Notes under the pieces: model-generated | Databases searched by the model: none | Seen by the model: the letters and a program-made list of their open reading frames with translations, nothing else | Told to the model about the DNA's origin: nothing | Program-made: the position numbers and the translations under genes | Part shown: positions 52,495 through 64,000 of the stretch, one piece after another | How positions within the stretch are numbered: the first letter of the stretch is position 1 | Layout of the letters: each line of letters begins with the position of its first letter | Assembly (NCBI GenBank): GCA_965214955.1 | Contig: CBDCCU010000001.1 | Coordinates: 251,819-315,818, forward strand | From: Aliikangiella sp965214955 | GTDB taxonomy: Bacteria > Pseudomonadota > Gammaproteobacteria > Enterobacterales > Kangiellaceae | Reading direction: 5' to 3' | DNA: 64,000 nt

Positions 52495-53276
52495 TAGTTG
52501 ACTCCTTCGCTTTCTGGTTTTCTATCGGGTAGATCGAGCGTATCTGGAATTAAAGATTCACCTTTCTTTTGTTTTTCTTTCCAACCGTAACGGTAATGTT
52601 TGCCTAGTTCACCTTTTGCCAAATGCGGGGGTAGAACCTTGATTGCCGAAACTTCTAACACACAAGCTTGTTCACACTTTCCGCATCCAGTACAAACATC
52701 GGTGTTCACTCTGGGTTCAAAAATAGCGTGTTTTCCAGTACGAATATTACGGTGAGTTTCTAAAGTGATTGCCTCATCAATTAATGGACAAACACGGTAG
52801 CAAACATCGCATCGTAACCCTTGCATATTAAGACAAGTTTCATCATCAATTAACACCGCAATACCCATGTGAGAGTCATCAATATTCGTGAGTTCAGGAT
52901 CAAGAGCTCCACTAGGGCAAGCCTTTACACAAGGAATATCATCACACATTTCACAAGGTGTATTTCGAGCAACAAAATAAGGTGTACCAGCGGCAACTGG
53001 ATCAGAAGGTTCAGCTAACTTTAATGTGTCGTAAGGACAATCTCTAACGCACTGACCGCAACGCACACAAGCGGCTAAAAAGTCTTCTTCTATTAACGCA
53101 CCTGGTGGCCGTAAAGCATTTTCACTAACGGCTTTAACCTGATTCGAGTGCAAACTAACGCCCCAACAAACAAGACCAACACCCGCAGCAGAATGTGCAG
53201 TTTCAGTTAAAAACTGACGTCTGCTCACCTTTTTGCCAGTAGGCTTGTTTCGGTTGTTTGTTGGACTGTTAGACAT
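52494..53276 (-). CDS. napG: Periplasmic ferredoxin-type protein NapG
   Basis: NapG is the iron-sulfur partner of NapH. The 260-residue protein has a twin-arginine signal (VSRRQFLTETAHSAAGVGLV). Four cysteine clusters for [4Fe-4S] follow: CVRCGQCVRDCP, CEMCDDIPCVKACP, CDVCYRVCP and CTGCGKCEQACV. The gene follows napA after 14 bases and overlaps napH by one base. Confidence 0.95.
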   Translation of the reverse strand: MSNSPTNNRNKPTGKKVSRRQFLTETAHSAAGVGLVCWGVSLHSNQVKAVSENALRPPGALIEEDFLAACVRCGQCVRDCPYDTLKLAEPSDPVAAGTPYFVARNTPCEMCDDIPCVKACPSGALDPELTNIDDSHMGIAVLIDDETCLNMQGLRCDVCYRVCPLIDEAITLETHRNIRTGKHAIFEPRVNTDVCTGCGKCEQACVLEVSAIKVLPPHLAKGELGKHYRYGWKEKQKKGESLIPDTLDLPDRKPESEGVN

Positions 53277-53290
53277 TGATCATTCCAGCC

Positions 53291-55786
53291 TTAAACTTTT
53301 ACCACTTTAACGGCACACTTTTTAAAGTCAGTTTCTTTAGAAAGTGGATCAGTTGCATCAAGTGTTAGTTTGTTAGTGAGCTGTTTGGCATCAAAAAACG
53401 GCATATACACTAAACCTTTTGGTGGCTTATTGCGTCCGCGAGTTTCAATGCGTGTTAATACTTCACCGCGTCTAGAAATAACCTTAACTTGTTGACCGCG
53501 TCGTACTTTGCGTTTTTCGGCATCTTCAGGGTGCATATAAAGTACAGCATCTGGAAAAGCACGATAAAGTTCAGGAACACGACGTGTCATAGAGCCTGAA
53601 TGCCAATGTTCTAAAACACGACCAGTGCTCAACCATAGATCGTATTCTTCATCAGGAGACTCTGCTGGTGGCTCATAGGGTAGAGCAAATATCCAAGCTT
53701 TATTGTCAGCTTTTTTACCATAAAACTGAACTTCTGAGCCTTTTTCTACATAAGGATCATAGCCTTCTCTAAAGCGCCATAAGGTTTCTTTACCGTCTAC
53801 TACAGGCCAGCGCAATCCGCGAGATTGGTGATATTGTTCGAAAGTACCTAGGTCATGGTGATGACCACGTCCAAACTTGGCATACTCTTCAAATAAACCT
53901 TTTTGCGCATAAAACCCAAAGTCTTTAGATTCATCACTGGGTCTTTCTTCGCTCATTTCAGAAAGTGGGTATTTATCGACTTCGCCGTTTTTAAACAGAA
54001 TGTCGAATAAGGTTTTGCCTTGATATTCTGGTTTTTTAGCAATTAAATCCGCAGGCCAAACTTCTTCAACCTTAAAGCGTTTAGAAAACTCCATTAATTG
54101 CCACAGATCAGACTTTGCTTCACCAGGAGGGGGCACTTGTTGATACCAGAACTGTGTTCTACGCTCAGCATTACCATAAGCACCTTCTTTTTCTACCCAC
54201 ATAGCGGTTGGTAAAATTAAGTCGGCAGCTTGAGCGGTAACGGTTGGATAGGGATCTGAACAAACAATAAAGTTTTCTGGATTTCTATAGCCAGGGAATC
54301 CTTCTTCGTTCATATTTGGCGCAGTTTGCATATTGTTATTACACATTACCCAATAAGCATTTAACTTGCCGTCTTTTAGCATACGATTTTGTAATACCGC
54401 ATGATAGCCAGGTTTAGGAGGAATAGTGCCTTCTGGTAATTGCCATAACTCTTCAGATACTTTTCTGTGAGCAGGATTTTTAACCACCATATCTGCTGGT
54501 AAACGATGAGCAAAAGTGCCTACTTCGCGTGCAGTACCACAAGCTGATGGTTGACCAGTTAATGAGAATGGGCTGTTGCCAGGTTCAGAGATTTTACCGG
54601 TTAATAAATGCACGTTATACATTAAGTTGTTAGTCCAAACACCACGAGTATGTTGGTTAAAGCCCATGGTCCAGTATGAAGCAACCTTAGTTTTAGGATC
54701 GGCATAAATTTTTGCTAACTTAAGAAGCTTTTCTTTAGATACACCAGACATTTTTTCTGCATAATCTATTGTGTAAGTGCTTACAAACTTAGCGTATTCT
54801 TCAAATGAAATATCTTTAGAGCCGCCTTTACCAGAGTTTTTGGCTTTCTGCTCTAATGGATGGTCAGGGCGCAAACCATAGCCAATATCGGTAACACCTT
54901 GACGGAAGCGAGTATGTTTATTAACAAAATCTTTGTTAACTGCATTGTTTTGAATGATGTAGTTAGCAATGAAGTTTAAGATCACCATGTCAGTTTGTGG
55001 TGTAAAAATCATTGGGTTATCAGCAAGTTCAAAGCTGCGATGCTCAAAAGTAGAAAGTACATGCACTTGAACATGAGGAGCACTTAAGCGTCTATCGGTT
55101 AAGCGAGACCATAAAATTGGGTGCATTTCTGCCATATTGGCGCCCCAAAGCACAAAAGCATCGGCATGTTCTAAATCGTCATAGCAACCCATTGGCTCAT
55201 CAATACCAAAAGTTCGCATAAAACCGCCTACTGCCGAAGCCATACAATGACGTGCGTTAGGGTCAATATTATTGGTACGGAAACCTGCTTTCATTAGTTT
55301 TGATGCAGCATAACCTTCCCATACGGTCCATTGACCTGATCCAAACATACCAACAGAAGTAGGACCTTTTTTCTTAATGGCTTGTTTAAACTTGTCGGCC
55401 ATCACATCAAAAGCTTTGTCCCAACTGACCTCTTGAAAGTCGCCATCTTTAGCGTATTCACCATTGCGCATTCTTAGCAAAGGCTTAGTTAAGCGATCTT
55501 TACCATACATAATTTTGGATAAAAAATAGCCTTTAATACAGTTTAAACCTTTATTAACGGGTGCATCAGGATCACCTTGAGTTGCAACCACGCGTTGATC
55601 TTTAGTGCCAACCAGTACAGAACAACCAGTACCACAAAATCGGCAAGGTGCTTTGTCCCATTTAATTTCTGATTTATCAGAGCTTGTTATTAGGTTAGTG
55701 GCGGTTGCGGGTAATGTGACACCCGCAGCAGAGGCGGCGGCGGCCGCTGCATTCGCCTTAATAAACTTACGTCGGGTCATTTTCAT
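53291..55786 (-). CDS. napA: Periplasmic nitrate reductase catalytic subunit NapA
   Basis: NapA reduces nitrate to nitrite in the periplasm using bis-MGD molybdenum and one [4Fe-4S] cluster. The 831-residue precursor has a twin-arginine signal (MTRRKFIKANAAAAAASAA) and the cluster motif CRFCGTGCSVLV (about 48-59). The Mo-ligand region is near NARHCMASAVGGF (about residues 178-190), and the C-terminal cap reads LSTGRVLEHWHSGSMTRRVPEL. Length and motifs match gammaproteobacterial NapA. It overlaps napD by 4 bases. The product nitrite must be handled by genes outside this window. Confidence 0.97.
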   Translation of the reverse strand: MKMTRRKFIKANAAAAAASAAGVTLPATATNLITSSDKSEIKWDKAPCRFCGTGCSVLVGTKDQRVVATQGDPDAPVNKGLNCIKGYFLSKIMYGKDRLTKPLLRMRNGEYAKDGDFQEVSWDKAFDVMADKFKQAIKKKGPTSVGMFGSGQWTVWEGYAASKLMKAGFRTNNIDPNARHCMASAVGGFMRTFGIDEPMGCYDDLEHADAFVLWGANMAEMHPILWSRLTDRRLSAPHVQVHVLSTFEHRSFELADNPMIFTPQTDMVILNFIANYIIQNNAVNKDFVNKHTRFRQGVTDIGYGLRPDHPLEQKAKNSGKGGSKDISFEEYAKFVSTYTIDYAEKMSGVSKEKLLKLAKIYADPKTKVASYWTMGFNQHTRGVWTNNLMYNVHLLTGKISEPGNSPFSLTGQPSACGTAREVGTFAHRLPADMVVKNPAHRKVSEELWQLPEGTIPPKPGYHAVLQNRMLKDGKLNAYWVMCNNNMQTAPNMNEEGFPGYRNPENFIVCSDPYPTVTAQAADLILPTAMWVEKEGAYGNAERRTQFWYQQVPPPGEAKSDLWQLMEFSKRFKVEEVWPADLIAKKPEYQGKTLFDILFKNGEVDKYPLSEMSEERPSDESKDFGFYAQKGLFEEYAKFGRGHHHDLGTFEQYHQSRGLRWPVVDGKETLWRFREGYDPYVEKGSEVQFYGKKADNKAWIFALPYEPPAESPDEEYDLWLSTGRVLEHWHSGSMTRRVPELYRAFPDAVLYMHPEDAEKRKVRRGQQVKVISRRGEVLTRIETRGRNKPPKGLVYMPFFDAKQLTNKLTLDATDPLSKETDFKKCAVKVVKV

Positions 55787-56085
55787 AGTGATTTCTCCTG
55801 ATTGGCGGGCATCATAGACGGCTGATTACCCATACCTTCAAAGTGATGGTAAGCAATAGACGTAGAAAGAACGCCTTTAATGTTGTTAATTTGAGTAATG
55901 GTATCGACTAACGGTTGTTCACACTCAACCTCATCAATTGTTGTTGCGACTCTACCGTTATCTGCGGCATGAACCTCGACACCAGGAATTTTATTAATTT
56001 CTACAAGTGAGTTTTCTTGGGTAGATGGGGTACAGTTGACTACTAAGCCAACAATATTAAACTTTTCATCAGTACTATCTGTCAT
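55783..56085 (-). CDS. napD: NapA-specific Tat-signal chaperone NapD
   Basis: NapD binds the twin-arginine signal of NapA and holds back export until the molybdenum cofactor is inserted. The 100-residue ferredoxin-fold protein has NIVGLVVNCTPSTQENSLVEI, GVEVHAADNGRVATTID and STSIAYHHFE, the usual beta-alpha-beta pattern. It starts 29 bases after napF and overlaps napA by 4 bases. Confidence 0.92.
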   Translation of the reverse strand: MTDSTDEKFNIVGLVVNCTPSTQENSLVEINKIPGVEVHAADNGRVATTIDEVECEQPLVDTITQINNIKGVLSTSIAYHHFEGMGNQPSMMPANQEKSL

Positions 56086-56114
56086 ATTAATCTCTTATAT
56101 AGAGTGAGTAATTT

Positions 56115-56591
56115 TTAATTCACCGCAATTGCTTGAGTGGGGCAAATTGCAACACAGGCGCCACAACCATTGCATTGCTCACTTTCAATAGTTGGTATAG
56201 AAATACCTTTGGGGGCTATTGAAAATTTTACGGCACCTTTTTCGCAAATCTCACCACAACTGCGACACATGGTTTGCTGATAACCAAGGCACTTATTCGT
56301 TACTTTAGCTATGGCTTGCCACGGTGTTTTTGACTCCACTAATGCACCAGCTTCGCAGCTGTGTAAACATTTTTCACAAAATGTGCACTCTCCCTTATTA
56401 AAGTCGATATAAGGTTGTTTGTGCTCATTGAGTAATATAATGTTTTCTTCGCAGGCTTTTGCGCAGTCCCCACACTGCACGCACTTGTCTACGAATAGAT
56501 ATTCCTCAACAGCCCAAGGCGGTCTTAATAAACCTCTTGTGCTAGGTAAACCTCTCAATAAGGCTCTTTTATTGGCATCAAAATTAGACAA
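56115..56591 (-). CDS. napF: Ferredoxin-type protein NapF
   Basis: NapF is a cytoplasmic iron-sulfur protein thought to help assembly of NapA. The 158-residue protein starts RALLRGLPSTRGLLRPPW, the family beginning, and has CVQCGDCAKAC, CTFCEKCLHSC, CRSCGEIC and CNGCGACVAICP for its [4Fe-4S] clusters. It is the first gene of the nap operon, transcribed leftward from the FNR-type promoter at 56653-56694. Confidence 0.93.
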   Translation of the reverse strand: MSNFDANKRALLRGLPSTRGLLRPPWAVEEYLFVDKCVQCGDCAKACEENIILLNEHKQPYIDFNKGECTFCEKCLHSCEAGALVESKTPWQAIAKVTNKCLGYQQTMCRSCGEICEKGAVKFSIAPKGISIPTIESEQCNGCGACVAICPTQAIAVN

Positions 56592-56652
56592 CTTCAGTCC
56601 AAACTAGTTAAACAATGAATATAATCGAACTGATTAACAAAATAGGTGTAGG

Positions 56653-56694
56653 AATTTACGCTAAGTCCTTAACTGAAGTTCTGATCTAAATCAA
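56653..56694 (-). promoter_or_regulatory. Class II FNR-type promoter of the nap operon
   Basis: On the minus strand TTGATTTAGATCAG (56681-56694) matches the FNR/CRP-family box TTGATNNNNATCAA at nine of ten positions. TAAATT (56653-56658) fits a -10 box. With a start near 56646, the FNR box is centred at -41.5, the classical activating position. The napF ATG is about 55 bases further on. This fits anaerobic induction; nitrate regulators (NarP/NarL sites) could not be recognised. Confidence 0.75.
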
Positions 56695-56741
56695 CAACTA
56701 TTTGTGAAAATGTAATAATTAAAAAAAATATAAAAAAAAGG

Positions 56742-56769
56742 TTGCGGTAAAAGATGTTGGGCTTATAAT
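56742..56769 (+). promoter_or_regulatory. rRNA promoter P1
   Basis: TTGCGG (56742-56747), 16 bases, TATAAT (56764-56769), followed by the GC-rich discriminator GCGCGTCCGCC, typical of ppGpp/DksA-sensitive rrn promoters. Confidence 0.7.
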
Positions 56770-56863
56770 GCGCGTCCGCCTGAGGGAATGGGTTTAAAGA
56801 AAGGGTATTTTTTGGGATTTGTTGATTGCTTTTTAGTCATTTAAAAAAGATTAAAAAAGTGGG

Positions 56864-56891
56864 TTGACAGAGGTTAAAGTCGCTGTATAAT
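56864..56891 (+). promoter_or_regulatory. rRNA promoter P2
   Basis: TTGACA (56864-56869), 16 bases, TATAAT (56886-56891), then GCGCGCCTCGC. Both boxes are consensus. Confidence 0.88.
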
Positions 56892-56977
56892 GCGCGCCTC
56901 GCTTAAGGGGAAGACGGTGGTCTGAAGCTTAAGTAAAGTTAACAAAAAGTTTATTTTAGAATGATTAAAATAAAGTG

Positions 56978-57005
56978 TTGACAGAGGATAAGCGCACTGT
57001 ATAAT
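56978..57005 (+). promoter_or_regulatory. rRNA promoter P3
   Basis: TTGACA (56978-56983), 16 bases, TATAAT (57000-57005), then GCGCGCCCGC. Sequence around the boxes (GTTGACAGAGG) resembles P2, suggesting duplication. Confidence 0.88.
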
Positions 57006-57092
57006 GCGCGCCCGCTCTGAGGGAAAAAGAGCAGGTTAAATTAAGAGGGAGTTAGCCGATAAATAAAGTTTCAAATAATTGAAATTAAACGG

Positions 57093-57120
57093 TTGACAGG
57101 GTTTGCGAAGGCTGTATAAT
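57093..57120 (+). promoter_or_regulatory. rRNA promoter P4
   Basis: TTGACA (57093-57098), 16 bases, TATAAT (57115-57120), then TTCGCGCCC. It is about 220 bases upstream of the mature 16S 5' end. The leader beyond contains ACAATCTGTGTGGGTACTC, a stretch like that in E. coli rrn leaders. Confidence 0.88.
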
Positions 57121-57340
57121 TTCGCGCCCAAGCTTGCTGAGCAGGTACTCAGGAGCTTTTGTTCTGAAACAGATGAATAAAAAACAATCTGTGTGGGTAC
57201 TCTTGAAAAAAGTATTACGACTAAAGCCTTTTATAAGGCATTTCAAGAGAAACCATTGATTGATTTGAGATAGATTTACTTTTAATTAAGTAAGTTATTT
57301 TCCTAGATAAATCAGTATTCTTTTGAGCTATTTAAGATTT

Positions 57341-58877
<1,537 letters not shown>

Positions 58878-58948
58878 AATATATTAAGTAGTATGATTTC
58901 TTGAGTGCTCACACAGATTGTTTTTTTAAAGAAGACCGTGAATCTTAT

Positions 58949-59024
58949 GGGGCTATAGCTCAGCTGGGAGAGCGCCTGCCTTGCACGCAGGAGGTCAGCG
59001 GTTCGATCCCGCTTAGCTCCACCA
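58949..59024 (+). tRNA. tRNA-Ala (anticodon TGC)
   Basis: A 76-nt cloverleaf with acceptor GGGGCTA/TAGCTCC (a G-U-type mismatch at one pair), anticodon loop CTTGCAC, and encoded CCA. It is the first of two tRNAs in the 16S-23S spacer. Confidence 0.96.
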
Positions 59025-59192
59025 ATTATTTGGTGAAACCAAGCGTATCGAACATTTCAGTTAGAGATGAATTACGCCGGATTTTTTGGTTTGCACAAGG
59101 CGCACGAAAGAGTGAGCGAAGGCGCATACACCAGTATGTAACTGAGCAAGCGATGAGTGCAACGCAGGGCAAAGCAAAAAAGACAAGTAATT

Positions 59193-59269
<77 letters not shown>

Positions 59270-59687
59270 ATTTCTCAGATTTCTTCGTTGTTTAATCATT
59301 TGCATACTGATGTATGCGGCATAATTAAACGCCTCGAACTCTAAGAAATCCATCATAAGAGGATAAGGTTTTTTTATTCATCGAGTTTAGATGTTAGAGA
59401 TAAATATTTTAAAGGCAAAGCGCCTTAAAGTTAAAGTGTTTATCTCTGATATTGACATCAGACGTTCTTTAACAATTGAGATAACGAGTAACAAACAAGC
59501 AAGCAAAGGTATTCTTTAGGCGCTGTTGTTATGTTTAAACATAACGATAGTTTAAAGAATTCAATTCATGTAGCAAAACATAATCTTGATAAGTTGGTTA
59601 TTGGAAAGATTAGGCCTGAGGAGGCTTAGTTGGAACAATAATCTACAAATCACTTGTAGCCGAGTGAGAGGCTTTTTGGGGTTATAT
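59270..59687. other. 16S-23S spacer with palindromes and BoxA-like site
   Basis: This 418-base stretch holds no gene. It contains a palindromic segment around GCATACTGATGTATGC (about 59290-59350, with GATTTCTT/AAGAAATC arms). A second inverted repeat is AGAGATAAA (59396-59404) with TTTATCTCT (59439-59447). A BoxA-like antitermination site, GTTCTTTAACA (59464-59474), follows. The rest is the 23S leader, whose TTATATGGTCAAG can pair with CTTGACCATATAA after the 23S end for RNase III processing. Confidence 0.7.
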
Positions 59688-62675
<2,988 letters not shown>

Positions 62676-62799
62676 ATAACACCCAAGCGGTTTTACATTA
62701 GGCTTGAGTGGTTATGTAGCGTTAAAATGAATTGAAACCTTTACTTAAGCTGTAATACTCGTTAAATCAATTGAAAGAATTGTTTATATCAACCAGTTT

Positions 62800-62918
62800 T
62801 GCCTGGTGACATTAGCGAATAGGAACCACCTGATCCCATCTCGAACTCAGAAGTGAAAATATTCAGCGCCGATGATAGTGTGGGGTTTCCCCATGTGAAA
62901 GTAGGTCAACGCCAGGCA
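62800..62918 (+). rRNA. rrf: 5S ribosomal RNA
   Basis: A 119-nt gene begins TGCCTGGTGACATTAGCG and ends AACGCCAGGCA; the ends pair over nine bases, and the CCCATCTCGAACTCAGAAGTG loop is typical of 5S rRNA. Confidence 0.95.
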
Positions 62919-62930
62919 TTTAATACCAAC

Positions 62931-62964
62931 AAAAAAGGCTCAGTCGAAAGACTGAGCCTTTTTT
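62931..62964 (+). terminator. rRNA operon terminator
   Basis: AAAAAAGGCTCAGTC-GAAA-GACTGAGCCTTTTTT is a 15-bp stem with a GAAA tetraloop and a T tract starting 13 bases after 5S. It is the main terminator of the operon. Confidence 0.93.
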
Positions 62965-63090
62965 GTTTGTACTAGTGTTTAGTGTTATCTAGTTTTCCGA
63001 ATGCCTTCATGTGACAAATCTGCCAGGAGCAGATTTGAACAGCGGAGGAACGACGCTGGCCCGAAGGGTGGAGGGCAGGAAGCCCGGAAT

Positions 63091-63117
63091 AAAGTAGGTC
63101 AACGCCAGGCATTTAAT
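63091..63117 (+). pseudogene. Truncated 5S rRNA relic
   Basis: These 27 bases are identical to 62898-62924, the last 21 bases of the 5S gene plus its flank (AAAGTAGGTCAACGCCAGGC then ATTTAAT). The rest of a second 5S gene is missing. The preceding 120 bases contain the hairpin CAAATCTG-CCAGGA-GCAGATTTG and a GC-rich stretch (GGAGGGCAGGAAGCCCGG). This looks like the remains of a second 5S copy joined by recombination. Confidence 0.75.
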
Positions 63118-63121
63118 TACT

Positions 63122-63148
63122 AAACCCGTCCAAGTGGCGGGTTTTTTT
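63122..63148 (+). terminator. Second terminator after the 5S relic
   Basis: AAACCCG (63122-63128) pairs with CGGGTTT (63138-63144) and is followed by Ts. It would have been the terminator of the lost 5S copy. Confidence 0.75.
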
Positions 63149-63163
63149 ATGCCTTAAAGAAAA

Positions 63164-63946
63164 TCAAATCAGTCCTAAAGACAATAAAAAACCAACAATC
63201 AGCATAAAATAAGAAACACATTGTTGAACGGTATTCATTGTTATTTTTTCTAGATACTGCTTTCCAAGGTAAGCGCCAATAAATGCAGATAAGCTAGCGA
63301 CTAGAATGGTTAATTGAAGTGTTTGAGAAAAAGGTTCTGCCGCTTGGGTAATAAAAAGAAAATAAATAGTTAGTCTCACCATATCAACGATACATGCTGA
63401 AATAACACCAGTTGCTATAAAGGCTTTTTTATCTAAATCTGCTTTGAGTAAAAATGCACTTCTAAATGCACCTTGATTACCAGATAAACCGCCAAAAAAA
63501 CCTGAGATTAATCCACCGATACTTAAATATTTACTCGGGATGGAAAGAGATTTTAACTTTTTTGATAATTCACTAAACGAAAAAACGATGAATATTATCC
63601 CAATGATTAGGTTTAGTGGACTGATATAAAAAGTATGGCTGAATAACTGATAAGAGCTAATTGGCTCAAGCTTGCCTAAAAAAATTAAGCAATAAGCACC
63701 TAAACCAGCGGCGAAAAAAGCAGGGATTGAAAAACGGATAAATACTTTCCATGCAATATATTGATACATGAGCGCAAGTTTAAATAGATTATTTAAAAGG
63801 TGAACGATTGCGGTTGCCGCAATGGCTAAATGTACAGGAAAAAAAAGCACTAAAATTGGGGATAAAAGAGTGCCAAGTCCAAAGCCAGAAAAAAAAGTGA
63901 GTAGAGAGGCCAATAATGCAGCGACGGCAATTAATACTAAATTCAT
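63164..63946 (-). CDS. TauE/SafE-family membrane permease
   Basis: The family includes putative exporters of sulfite and organosulfonates. The 260-residue protein has about eight predicted membrane helices in two homologous halves. The N-terminal motif SGFGLGTLLSPILVLFFP (about 20-37) and the mirrored FFGGLSGNQGAFRSAFLLK (about 150-168) are the glycine-rich repeats of TauE/SafE proteins. It is transcribed toward the rRNA operon; its stop is 16 bases from the terminator at 63122. The substrate cannot be told from the sequence. The 54 bases upstream of the start at the window end show nothing recognisable. Confidence 0.85.
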   Translation of the reverse strand: MNLVLIAVAALLASLLTFFSGFGLGTLLSPILVLFFPVHLAIAATAIVHLLNNLFKLALMYQYIAWKVFIRFSIPAFFAAGLGAYCLIFLGKLEPISSYQLFSHTFYISPLNLIIGIIFIVFSFSELSKKLKSLSIPSKYLSIGGLISGFFGGLSGNQGAFRSAFLLKADLDKKAFIATGVISACIVDMVRLTIYFLFITQAAEPFSQTLQLTILVASLSAFIGAYLGKQYLEKITMNTVQQCVSYFMLIVGFLLSLGLI

Positions 63947-64000
63947 AATCTAAAATAAAAAGTCGAATAAATTTAAGTTTACTCGACTTCTATTAATAAG

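Overview
The window is a piece of a gammaproteobacterial chromosome of low GC content. Support for this comes from the djlA/murU/amgK | lptD-surA-pdxA-rsmA block, the fMet tRNA-rimP-nusA-infB-rbfA-truB block, a napFDAGHBC operon in the order known from E. coli, and a 16S-tRNA-tRNA-23S-5S operon with gammaproteobacterial rRNA sequence. I cannot name the genus. The outer-membrane and respiratory gene set suggests a free-living, probably aquatic bacterium able to respire nitrate, but that is inference.

Layout. 0-10.9 kb: envelope biogenesis and peptidoglycan recycling (djlA, murU, amgK; lptD, surA), pdxA, rsmA, then a glycosyltransferase, a sulfotransferase and a His-rich lipoprotein where apaG/apaH often sit. 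11-15.5 kb: a very large propeller-PAS-EAL sensor with a damaged EAL site. 15.5-27.1 kb: initiator tRNA and the translation/transcription operon, a hydroxyacid dehydrogenase, a HEAT-repeat cyclophilin and ettA. 27.1-36.7 kb: murI (start codon apparently ATT), a lytic transglycosylase-like lipoprotein, a VOC protein, a DUF5916-type barrel, a VanZ-like protein, an amidohydrolase, a TrmB-like methyltransferase and ndpA. 36.9-43.1 kb: a TonB-dependent receptor, anmK, an M23 peptidase and tyrS. 43.1-50.4 kb: a complete histidine operon with its own attenuator. 50.4-56.7 kb: the periplasmic nitrate reductase operon on the minus strand. 56.7-63.1 kb: one rRNA operon. 63.2-63.9 kb: a TauE/SafE-type permease.

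The histidine operon is the most unusual gene set. A leader peptide with six consecutive His codons and a terminator precede hisG, a HisC-HAD phosphatase fusion, hisB, hisH, hisF, a HisA-HisI-HisE fusion and hisD. Together these encode every step of histidine synthesis, and each fusion joins enzymes that act consecutively. The gene order is not the usual one, and HisA, HisF and HisH carry residues that depart from common motifs.

A second theme is a mobile-element-like repeat. Three copies of exactly 266 bp (15683-15948, 27106-27371, 34735-35000) have inverted ends of about 33 bp and nested internal palindromes, and they contain no transposase. Each lies near a solitary end fragment. One fragment supplies the last codons and stop of the amidohydrolase gene, and another overlaps the stop of the VanZ-like gene.

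The rRNA operon has four tandem promoters with identical 16-bp spacers, the tRNA order Ala-Ile, a stem-forming insertion in 23S helix 45 and a truncated 5S relic after the terminator. The nap operon has an FNR-like box centred 41.5 bp from its inferred start. Peptidoglycan recycling and remodelling genes (amgK, murU, anmK, murI, the M23 peptidase, the SLT lipoprotein) are spread over the first 42 kb.
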